Below are positions 57,328 through 64,000 of a DNA stretch of 64,000 bases, piece after piece. A model generated the notes under the pieces. The model was not told the origin of the DNA and made no database searches. It saw nothing but the letters and a program-made list of their open reading frames with translations. A program made the translations under genes and the position numbers. The DNA is from Oceanicola sp. 502str15 (GTDB lineage: Bacteria > Pseudomonadota > Alphaproteobacteria > Rhodobacterales > Rhodobacteraceae), in contig NZ_WYDQ01000001.1 of the NCBI RefSeq assembly GCF_024105635.1, positions 3,224,501-3,288,500 on the forward strand. The letters run 5' to 3'. The first letter of the stretch is position 1. Each line of letters begins with the position of its first letter.

Positions 57328-58125
57328 ATGGATTTCGACCGTTTGGTCACAGTCATGCGCCGTCTGGCGCTGGAAGCGGGCGCGAAGATCATGGAGATCT
57401 ACGAATCCGATGACTTTGAGGTAAAGGCGAAATCCGATGAAAGCCCTGTAACCGAGGCCGATGAAGCCGCCGATGCGCTCATCGGCGAAGGTCTCCGCGA
57501 GGCCTTCCCCGATGTGCTCGTGGTGACCGAGGAACAGGCCGGCACCCACAGCCAGAGCGCCGGAGCCTTCCTCATCGTCGACCCGCTCGACGGCACCAAG
57601 GAGTTCGTCAAACGGCGCGGCGATTTCACCGTGAACATCGCCTATGTCGAAAACGGCGTGCCCCTGCGCGGCGTGGTCTATGCCCCCGCCAAGGAACGGC
57701 TTTTCTACACCCTCGCCTCCGGTCAGTCGGTCGAGGAAAAGGGCACCCACGCCCCCGGCGAGCCGGGCGAGCAGGTGCCGATGCATGTCTCCAAACCCGA
57801 TAACGATGCCCTGCTCGTGGTGGCTTCCAAGTCGCACCGCGATCAGGCCACCGACGATTACATCAACCTCTACGCCACCGCCGACATGAAGAGCGCGGGC
57901 AGCAGCCTCAAGTTCTGCCTCGTTGCCACCGGCGAGGCCGACATCTACCCGCGCCTCGGGCGCACCATGGAATGGGACACCGCCGCTGGTGACGCCGTGC
58001 TCCGCGGGGCAGGCGGCAAGATGGTCCGCTTCGATGACCACACCCCCTTCACCTACGGCAAACCGGGCTACGAAAACCCCTTCTTCATCGCCTATTCGCC
58101 CGATGTGGCGCTGAAGCAGGGCTAG
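57328..58125 (+). CDS. Inositol monophosphatase-family 3'(2'),5'-bisphosphate nucleotidase (CysQ-like)
   Basis: The 265-residue protein has the metal-binding motifs VVTEEQAG, IVDPLDGTKEFVKRRGDFTVNI (about 84-105) and WDTAAGDAVL near the C terminus. DPLDGTKEF is typical of CysQ enzymes that break down 3'-phosphoadenosine 5'-phosphate, the by-product of PAPS use; an inositol-type substrate remains possible. ATG 57328 has AGGAGAG upstream. It starts a plus-strand run with the kdsB-like and glycosyltransferase genes and is divergent from the polysaccharide permease gene. Confidence 0.88.
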   Translation: MDFDRLVTVMRRLALEAGAKIMEIYESDDFEVKAKSDESPVTEADEAADALIGEGLREAFPDVLVVTEEQAGTHSQSAGAFLIVDPLDGTKEFVKRRGDFTVNIAYVENGVPLRGVVYAPAKERLFYTLASGQSVEEKGTHAPGEPGEQVPMHVSKPDNDALLVVASKSHRDQATDDYINLYATADMKSAGSSLKFCLVATGEADIYPRLGRTMEWDTAAGDAVLRGAGGKMVRFDDHTPFTYGKPGYENPFFIAYSPDVALKQG

Positions 58126-58137
58126 GGCGCAGCGCGC

Positions 58138-58938
58138 ATGTCCTTCCTTATCGTCATCCCCGCCCGCTACGCCTCGCAGCGCTATCCCGGCAAGCCTCTG
58201 GCCATGCTGCGCGGCGCGTCGGGCGCCGAAAAGACCCTCATCCAGCGCAGTTGGGAGGCCGCAAAGGCCGTGCCCGGCAGCCCCCGCGTGGTGGTCGCCA
58301 CCGACGATGCCCGCATCCGCGAGGCCGCCGAGGCCTTTGGCGCCGAGGTGGTGATGACGCCCGACACCTGCGCCAACGGCACAGAGCGTTGCGCTGCGGC
58401 GGTGCAGGCGCTGGGCGAAAGTTTCGACGTGGTGGTCAACCTTCAGGGCGATGCGCCGCTCACACCGGCATGGTTCGTCGATGACCTCGTGGCGGCGATG
58501 CGGGCCGATACCCAGTCCGATATCGCCACCCCCGTGCTGCGCTGCGATGGCGTGTCGCTCAAGGCCTTCCTCGATGACCGCAAGGCGGGCCGCGTCGGCG
58601 GCACCACCGCCGTCTTCGCCGCCGACAATGCCGCGCTCTACTTTTCCAAGGAGGTGATCCCCTTCACCTCCGCCAGCTATCCCAACGAGGCCGCAACGCC
58701 GGTGTTTCACCACGTCGGCGTCTATGCCTACCGCCCCGAGGCGCTCACCGCCTATCCGGCATGGCCCACCGGCCCGCTGGAGCGGCTGGAAGGGCTGGAG
58801 CAGCTGCGGTTTCTCGAGCAGGGCCGCCGCGTGCTCTGCGTCGAGGTGCAGGGCAAGGGCCGTGCCTTCTGGGAGCTGAACAACCCCGAAGACATTCCCC
58901 GCATCGAGGCCATGCTGGCGCAGATGGGCGTCGAATGA
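58138..58938 (+). CDS. kdsB: 3-deoxy-manno-octulosonate cytidylyltransferase-like protein
   Basis: The 266-residue protein has the N-terminal nucleotide motif PARYASQRYPGKPL, ATDDARI, NLQGDAPLTP and GVYAYRPEAL of KdsB enzymes, which make CMP-Kdo from CTP and Kdo. Kdo is a component of lipopolysaccharide and of many capsules. A second KdsB for lipid A may exist elsewhere, since this copy sits with capsule-like genes. It lies 12 bp after the cysQ-like gene, and its stop overlaps the glycosyltransferase gene (ATGA). Confidence 0.9.
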   Translation: MSFLIVIPARYASQRYPGKPLAMLRGASGAEKTLIQRSWEAAKAVPGSPRVVVATDDARIREAAEAFGAEVVMTPDTCANGTERCAAAVQALGESFDVVVNLQGDAPLTPAWFVDDLVAAMRADTQSDIATPVLRCDGVSLKAFLDDRKAGRVGGTTAVFAADNAALYFSKEVIPFTSASYPNEAATPVFHHVGVYAYRPEALTAYPAWPTGPLERLEGLEQLRFLEQGRRVLCVEVQGKGRAFWELNNPEDIPRIEAMLAQMGVE

Positions 58939-60179
58939 GTGAGAGCGGGGAGGGGCGCGCCAGCGTCATCATCGTCAGCCGGGGCCGCCCCGACGAGCTT
59001 CGCCGCAACCTCCCCGCCTTCCGCCTTCAGACCCACCGCAACTTCGAGTTGATCCTCGTGGCCGACCCGGCAGGGCTGGAGGCGGCGCGGGCGCTTAACC
59101 TTTCTCACCGCATGAAGCTGGTAGAGTTCGACGAGGCCAACATCTCGCAGGCCCGCAACCTCGGCCTTGCCGAGGCCGCCGCCCCCCTCGTCGCCTTCAT
59201 CGACGACGACGCCACCCCCGAGCCGCCCTGGCTCTCCCGGCTTCTGGTGCCCTTTGACGCGCCGGAAGTAAACGCCAGCACCGGCTTCGTGCGCGGCAGG
59301 AACGGAATTTCCTTTCAGTGGCAAGGGGTTGCAACAGATGAGACCGGGGCGGATATCGCGCTCGACGTTAACGAGTCGGAAACCACGCTCCTGCCCAGCG
59401 CGCGTTGCGTAAAGACCCACGGCACCAACTGCGCCTTCCGCCGCGAGTCCCTCGCCCGAATCGGCGGTTTCGACCCGGCCTTCCGCTTTTTTCTCGACGA
59501 AACCGATGTCACCCACCGCCTCGCCCCCACGGGCGGTAAAACCGCCATCGTCCCCCTCGCCCAGGTCCACCACGGCTTCGCCGCCAATGCCACCCGACGC
59601 GCCAACCGCGCTCCCACGGACCTTGCCCCCATAGGCCGCTCCGCCGCCCTCTTCCTACGCCGCCACTGCCCCGAAGATCGCCGCGACCCGGCCCTTGCCG
59701 CCCTGCGGAAAGGCCAGAAAGAGCGCCTTGCCCTGCACCGCGCCGAACGCCGCCTGACCGCCGAGGATGAGCCCGCCCTGCTCGCCAGCCTCGAAGCCGG
59801 CATCTCCGAAGGCCTCTCCGCCCCCCTTTCTGACCCGCCGTCTTTCGGCCCGTCCCAAAGCCCGTTTCTCCCCTTCCCCGAAGGCCCGGGACCGACCCGC
59901 CACGAGCTGCGCGGCTGCACCTTCTTCGGCTACCGCAAAGCACTTGCCCGGGCCCGAGCAGACGCGGCATCCGGCGACACCGTCATCACCCTCCTGCGCC
60001 TCTCCCGCACCACGCGCTTCCATGCCAGCCGCTTCGATCCCGCCGGCCTCTGGATCCAGCGCGGCGGCCTCTTCGGGCGCTCCGAGCGCACGGATCCGGT
60101 CTTCCGCTTCTGGCGCCGCACCGCGCGACTGGCCCGCGAAGGCGCGCGCATCGCCTGTTTTCGCAGCCCCGAAAGCTGA
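58935..60179 (+). CDS. Glycosyltransferase family 2 protein
   Basis: The 414-residue protein begins with a GT-A fold domain: SVIIVSRGRPDELRRNL, ISQARNLGLAEAAAPLVAFID and a DDD motif with AFIDDDATP. The acceptor region holds GTNCAFRRESLARIGGFDP and FLDETDVTHRL. The C-terminal 150 residues are unlike other families I recognise and end in a Trp/Arg-rich segment. The donor sugar is unknown. The start overlaps the kdsB stop by 4 nt, which places it in the same transcript. Confidence 0.88.
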   Translation: MSESGEGRASVIIVSRGRPDELRRNLPAFRLQTHRNFELILVADPAGLEAARALNLSHRMKLVEFDEANISQARNLGLAEAAAPLVAFIDDDATPEPPWLSRLLVPFDAPEVNASTGFVRGRNGISFQWQGVATDETGADIALDVNESETTLLPSARCVKTHGTNCAFRRESLARIGGFDPAFRFFLDETDVTHRLAPTGGKTAIVPLAQVHHGFAANATRRANRAPTDLAPIGRSAALFLRRHCPEDRRDPALAALRKGQKERLALHRAERRLTAEDEPALLASLEAGISEGLSAPLSDPPSFGPSQSPFLPFPEGPGPTRHELRGCTFFGYRKALARARADAASGDTVITLLRLSRTTRFHASRFDPAGLWIQRGGLFGRSERTDPVFRFWRRTARLAREGARIACFRSPES

Positions 60180-60363
60180 CTGTCGCCCATTTCGAACCCA
60201 TCCCGGCAATCCCGGCTGGTTTTTGCCGCAGTGCAACAAAATCCAAAGGCTTCCCTGTTCCTTCCCCGCAGCTTTGCCCCTATCGTCCTGCTCATACGGC
60301 GCATTTCCACGGGCGCCCGGGCGGCTCGGACCGCGTGTGCAACACTGATTGACGAGACCAAGT

Positions 60364-61254
60364 ATGAAAAAAGTGACCAAGGCAATTTTCCCGGTGGCAG
60401 GGCTCGGAACGCGGTTTCTTCCGGCGACCAAATCCATCCCGAAGGAGATTATGACCCTGGTCGACAGGCCTCTGATTCAATACGCCATCGACGAGGCCCG
60501 CGCCGCCGGGATCAAGGAGTTCATCTTTGTCACCTCCCGCGGCAAGGGCGCGCTCGAAGACTACTTCGACCACGCCCCGGTGCTGGAGCAGGAGCTGCGC
60601 AAGAAGGGCAAGGACCAGCTCATCGAGGTGCTCAAGAACACCAACATGGAAAGCGGCGCCATCGCCTACATCCGCCAGCACAAGGCGCTGGGCCTCGGGC
60701 ACGCCGTCTGGTGCGCCCGCCGCCTGATCGGCAATGAGCCCTTCGCCGTGATCTTGCCCGATGACGTGATCGCCGCCGAAAAGCCGTGCCTCCAGCAGAT
60801 GGTCGAGGCGCATCAGGAAACCGGCGGCTGCATGGTTGCCGCCATGGAAGTGCCCCCGGCAAAGGCGTCGGCCTACGGGCTGCTCGACGTCACCGAAGAC
60901 CACGGCCAGCTGGTGAAGGTCGGCGGCATGGTCGAAAAGCCAAAGCCCGAGGAGGCCCCCTCCAACCTCGCCGTCATCGGCCGGTACATCCTTACGCCCA
61001 AGGTACTGAACAACCTCAACAAGAAGCAAAAGGGCACCGGCGGCGAGATCCAGCTGACCGATGCCATCGCGCAGGAGATCGGCGGCGAAGAGGGCGTCTA
61101 TGGCTACCGGTTCAGCGGCCAGCGCTTCGATTGCGGCTCCAAGGCCGGGTTCCTTCAGGCAACCGTGTCCTTCGGCCTTGGCCGCGACGAGCTGCGCGAT
61201 GAGCTCTGGGGCTACCTGCGCGAGCTCGTGGCCAGCGAGAAAGCCGCGCAGTAG
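60364..61254 (+). CDS. galU: UTP--glucose-1-phosphate uridylyltransferase
   Basis: GalU makes UDP-glucose, precursor for surface polysaccharides. The 296-residue protein starts MKKVTKAIFPVAGLGTRFLP and continues ATKSIPKEIMTLVDRPLIQY. It has FAVILPDDVIA and the conserved YRFSGQRFDCGSKAGFL near the C terminus. ATG 60364 is favoured over an in-frame TTG at 60349. A 184-bp gap precedes it, so it probably has its own promoter, though none was clear. galE follows after 12 bp. Confidence 0.96.
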   Translation: MKKVTKAIFPVAGLGTRFLPATKSIPKEIMTLVDRPLIQYAIDEARAAGIKEFIFVTSRGKGALEDYFDHAPVLEQELRKKGKDQLIEVLKNTNMESGAIAYIRQHKALGLGHAVWCARRLIGNEPFAVILPDDVIAAEKPCLQQMVEAHQETGGCMVAAMEVPPAKASAYGLLDVTEDHGQLVKVGGMVEKPKPEEAPSNLAVIGRYILTPKVLNNLNKKQKGTGGEIQLTDAIAQEIGGEEGVYGYRFSGQRFDCGSKAGFLQATVSFGLGRDELRDELWGYLRELVASEKAAQ

Positions 61255-61266
61255 GCGGCCGCTCCC

Positions 61267-62250
61267 ATGGCGAACGTTATTGTCACCGGCGGCGCGGGCT
61301 ACATCGGCGCACATGCCTGCAAGGCTCTGAAGGCGGCAGGCTACACGCCGGTCGCCTTCGATAACCTCTCCACCGGCTGGCGCGATGCGGTCAGGTTCGG
61401 CCCGCTCCACGAGGGTGACCTGCTGGACCGTGCCAGCATCGACGCGGCCTTTGCCACCTACCAGCCGATTGCCGTGATGCATTTTGCGGCGCTTTCGCTG
61501 GTGGGCGAAAGCATGAAGGATCCGGGCAAGTACTGGCGCGAGAACGTCACCGGCGCCGCGAACCTCGCCGATGCCGCAGTGGCCGCCGGATGCCTGAACT
61601 TCGTCTTCTCCTCCACCTGCGCCACCTACGGCGATCAGGATGGTGTGGTGCTCGATGAAGAGACCGAGCAGCTCCCGATCAACGCTTACGGCAGCTCCAA
61701 GCGCGCCATCGAACAGCTGCTGGCCGACTTCGAGGCCGCGCACGGGCTGCGTTCGGTGATCTTTCGCTACTTCAACGTCGCGGGCTGCGACCCCGATGCC
61801 GAGGTCGGCGAGCAGCACGTGCCCGAAACCCACCTGATTCCCCTGATGCTGGATGCCATCGCCGGCAAGCGCGATGCGCTGACGATCTTCGGCACCGATT
61901 ACGCCACGCCCGACGGCACCTGCATTCGCGACTATGTGCATGTCTCCGACCTCGTGGATGCCCATGTGAAGGGGCTCGAATGGCTCAAGGCCGACAAGGG
62001 CAGCCGGGTCTTCTGCCTTGGCTCGGGTGACGGATTTTCGGTGCGCGAGGTGGTCGATGCCAGCGGTACCGTGACCAACCGTGCCGTGCCGGTGATCGAG
62101 GGTCAGAGGCGCCCGGGCGATGCTGCCGCCCTGGTGTCGGGCAGCCGCCGCGCCGCGGAGGAGCTGGGTTGGACGCCGCAACGGTCGGACATCGCCACGA
62201 TGATTGCCGACGCCTGGCGCTGGCACCAGTCGGAGCCCTATGAGCGCTGA
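61267..62250 (+). CDS. galE: UDP-glucose 4-epimerase GalE
   Basis: GalE interconverts UDP-glucose and UDP-galactose. The 327-residue SDR protein has the NAD motif TGGAGYIGAHACKAL at the N terminus and the catalytic Ser in VFSSTCATYG. The YxxxK pair is in NAYGSSKRAIEQ, and YFNVAGCDPDAEVGE follows. It lies 12 bp after galU, and its 3' end overlaps the next glycosyltransferase by 11 nt. Together they provide UDP-sugar donors for the glycosyltransferases here. Confidence 0.95.
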   Translation: MANVIVTGGAGYIGAHACKALKAAGYTPVAFDNLSTGWRDAVRFGPLHEGDLLDRASIDAAFATYQPIAVMHFAALSLVGESMKDPGKYWRENVTGAANLADAAVAAGCLNFVFSSTCATYGDQDGVVLDEETEQLPINAYGSSKRAIEQLLADFEAAHGLRSVIFRYFNVAGCDPDAEVGEQHVPETHLIPLMLDAIAGKRDALTIFGTDYATPDGTCIRDYVHVSDLVDAHVKGLEWLKADKGSRVFCLGSGDGFSVREVVDASGTVTNRAVPVIEGQRRPGDAAALVSGSRRAAEELGWTPQRSDIATMIADAWRWHQSEPYER

Positions 62251-63466
62251 GGCGCCTCCACGCTGCCTTGACCTTTCGCGGCTGGTCTCACGCGTTGGCC
62301 GCGGCCCGCTGACCGGGGTGGACCGGGTCGAGCGGGCCTATCTCGACAGGCTTCTGACCGATGATGCCCCCCTCTACGCCCTCATCCGCCTGCCCCTGTC
62401 CTACGCCCTGCTCGATCGCAGGGGCCTTGCCGCGCTGGCCGCCCGGCTGGCGGCTGGTGGCAAGTGGGGCAGCGCCGACATTCAGGCCCTGCTCAACCGC
62501 AGGCTCTCCCCGCTTCAGCGCCGGGTTCACGCCGACATCCGCAGCCTCGCCCGCGCCACCTGCCTGCGCTCCCGTCTGCCTTCCATGCTGGCCCGCCACC
62601 TGCCGCGCGGCGCCCGCTACCTCAACGTCGGGCACTCCAACCTCACCGGGCGCGTGTTCGAGGCCATGAAGGCCAACCTCTGCGAGATCACCGTTCTGGT
62701 GCACGACATGATCCCGCTCGACCACCCGGAGTTTCAGCGCGACGGCCAGCCCGAGCAGTTCGAGGCCGCCATGCGGCGCGTGAGCCGCCATGCCGACCGC
62801 ATCATCTACAATTCCGAGGTCTCGCAGCAGCGCGGCATCGAGTGGTTCGGCCGCTTCGGCCGCATCCCCGAAGGCCTCGTTGCGCTGCTCGGCGTCGATA
62901 CCCCCAAGCCCTCCGCAGCCGAGGCGCTGCCCGCCCTGCCGCCCGACAGGCCCTATTTCGTCACCACCGGCACGATCGAACCCCGCAAGAATCACGCGCT
63001 CCTCCTCGACGCATGGGAGAAGCTGGCCAACATGCCGGGCCCGCGCCCCGTGCTTCTCATCATCGGCAGCCGTGGCTGGAACAACGAGGCGCTCTTTGCC
63101 CGGCTCGACGCTTCGCCCGCCCTAGGCCGCGACATCTTCGAGCTGCACGGCCTGAACGACGGTGCCGTTGCCCAATTGACGAGGGGAGCCTGTGCCGCCC
63201 TGTTTCCCTCCCATGCCGAAGGCTTCGGCCTGCCGCCCGCCGAGGCCTTGGCGCAGCGAACTCCGGTGATCGTCAACGACCTGCCGGTTTACCGGGAATT
63301 TCTAGGAGATTTGCCCGTTTACCTGAAAGGCAACGATATATATCTATGGGCCAAGACCATTCATGAAATGGCAACAATGGGCCAAGCGGTGCCGAGGGTC
63401 GAGCTGGAGCGGTTGCATCTCCCCACGTGGGAGGCGCATTTCAACAAAGTTTTAAGCGTGACCTGA
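62240..63466 (+). CDS. Glycosyltransferase family 1 (GT4-like, WbaZ-type) protein
   Basis: The 408-residue protein is of the GT-B type. Its C-terminal half has YFVTTGTIEPRKNHALLLDAW, a donor-site block IIGSRGWNNEALFARL, and the acidic CAALFPSHAEGFGLPPAEAL with the E-x7-E pattern. The N-terminal half, with TGVDRVERAYLDRLL and VLVHDMIPLDHPEFQ, is as in Rhodobacterales capsule-type transferases. The ATG at 62240 overlaps galE by 11 nt. The acceptor is unknown. It is 15 bp before a further glycosyltransferase that runs off the window. Confidence 0.88.
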   Translation: MSAEAPPRCLDLSRLVSRVGRGPLTGVDRVERAYLDRLLTDDAPLYALIRLPLSYALLDRRGLAALAARLAAGGKWGSADIQALLNRRLSPLQRRVHADIRSLARATCLRSRLPSMLARHLPRGARYLNVGHSNLTGRVFEAMKANLCEITVLVHDMIPLDHPEFQRDGQPEQFEAAMRRVSRHADRIIYNSEVSQQRGIEWFGRFGRIPEGLVALLGVDTPKPSAAEALPALPPDRPYFVTTGTIEPRKNHALLLDAWEKLANMPGPRPVLLIIGSRGWNNEALFARLDASPALGRDIFELHGLNDGAVAQLTRGACAALFPSHAEGFGLPPAEALAQRTPVIVNDLPVYREFLGDLPVYLKGNDIYLWAKTIHEMATMGQAVPRVELERLHLPTWEAHFNKVLSVT

Positions 63467-63481
63467 TACCACTGTGCCGCC

Positions 63482-64000
63482 ATGCCCTCGGGGCGAAGGA
63501 TTGAGTTGGGCGCATTAAGATCATACCGGCTGCGGCTCCAGCGGAAGCGCTGGCGCATTCGAGCCCTGCGCAAACGCCGGGAGCTGTCCGTCGTTGCCAA
63601 TCGCAGTGCTGCCGTCCACCCGGGCGACGTGCTGGCCTTCGTCACCCTGCGCAACGAGCGTATCCGCCTGCCCTATTTCCTCGAGTACTACCGCAAGCTC
63701 GGGGTGGCGCATTTCTTCATCGTCGACAACGGCTCCGACGACGGCTCGCGGGAGTACCTGCAAGACCAGACCGACGTGTCGCTCTGGACCACACAGGCCA
63801 GCTACAAGCGCGCGCGCTTCGGGGTGGACTGGCTCAACTGGCTGCAAAGAAAATACGCTCACGGCCATTGGGCGCTGGTTGTCGATGTCGACGAGTTCTT
63901 CGTCTACCCGTTCTGCGATACCCGGCCCATCCGCGCCCTGACCGACTGGCTCGATGCCTCTTCGATCAAGTCGTTTTCCGCCATGCTGCTGGATATGTAC
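63482..64000 (+). CDS. Glycosyltransferase family 2 protein (Glyco_tranf_2_4-like), truncated by the window edge
   Basis: The first 173 codons of a longer gene are present; the frame remains open to the end of the window. After a basic N-terminal stretch the domain begins with VLAFVTLRNERIRLPYFLEYY, then FFIVDNGSDDGSREYL and the DxD-type motif ALVVDVDEFFVYP. This matches the glycosyltransferase family 2 group often seen in roseobacter polysaccharide loci. It starts 15 bp after the preceding glycosyltransferase gene and is probably in the same transcript. Confidence 0.85.
   Translation, partial: MPSGRRIELGALRSYRLRLQRKRWRIRALRKRRELSVVANRSAAVHPGDVLAFVTLRNERIRLPYFLEYYRKLGVAHFFIVDNGSDDGSREYLQDQTDVSLWTTQASYKRARFGVDWLNWLQRKYAHGHWALVVDVDEFFVYPFCDTRPIRALTDWLDASSIKSFSAMLLDMY

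Overview
The window is a 64 kb stretch of a GC-rich alphaproteobacterial chromosome, most likely a member of the Rhodobacterales (Roseobacter group). The evidence is gene content and order: mnmE-mnmG-rsmG-parA-parB, rimP-nusA-ylxR-infB, pyrB followed by a non-catalytic dihydroorotase homologue, comF-grxC-nitrilase, and argJ-parvulin next to secA. Protein sequences also fit this group. I saw no insertion sequence, prophage, CRISPR array, tRNA or rRNA. Genes are packed with many 1-11 nt overlaps, and no stretch over 300 bases lacks a gene. The genus cannot be settled from the sequence alone.

Layout. 1-4.5 kb: origin-type segregation cluster (mnmE 3' end, mnmG, rsmG, parA, parB) with two perfect 16-bp parS palindromes inside the start regions of mnmG and rsmG. 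4.5-9 kb: DUF454 protein, hemW, rdgB and rph on the minus strand, then hrcA-grpE on the plus strand. 9-18.2 kb: mutS, hybrid malic enzyme, sugar kinase, exported MsrA, a class IV aminotransferase/lipoprotein/sulfotransferase-like run, and a secreted DUF7282 protein. 18.2-25.2 kb (minus): RND pump and adaptor, moaB, LysE-type exporter, uracil-DNA glycosylase. 25.3-29.3 kb: pyrB, two small membrane proteins, a dihydroorotase homologue without the metal-binding HxH motif, and a predicted LprI-MliC lysozyme-inhibitor fusion. 29.3-35.7 kb: hemH, an NDUFAF5-like protein without a clear SAM motif I, comF, grxC, nitrilase, MarR regulator, ubiG, proline iminopeptidase. 35.7-41.4 kb: rimP-nusA-ylxR-infB with a promoter-terminator leader that looks like an attenuator. 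41.5-48.7 kb: a 47-residue gene, mutT, argJ, parvulin, secA and an anchored protein. 48.7-53.8 kb: radC, two related small exported proteins, dnaJ-dnaK. 53.8-56.3 kb: GNAT, alkB, an enolase-superfamily enzyme. 56.4-64 kb: a surface-polysaccharide region (KpsM-type permease, cysQ-like phosphatase, kdsB-like, galU, galE and three glycosyltransferases, the last cut by the window edge).

How the parts fit. Most of the window is core housekeeping: tRNA modification and segregation, protein quality control (HrcA/GrpE/DnaK/DnaJ, SecA, parvulin), DNA repair and nucleotide-pool cleaning (MutS, MutT, RdgB, UDG, AlkB, RadC), haem synthesis (HemH, HemW) and pyrimidine synthesis. The places most worth a second look are the parS/start-codon overlap, the rimP leader, the pyrB operon with an apparently dead dihydroorotase and two unknown membrane proteins, the lysozyme-inhibitor fusion, the aminotransferase/sulfotransferase pair and the 47-residue gene.
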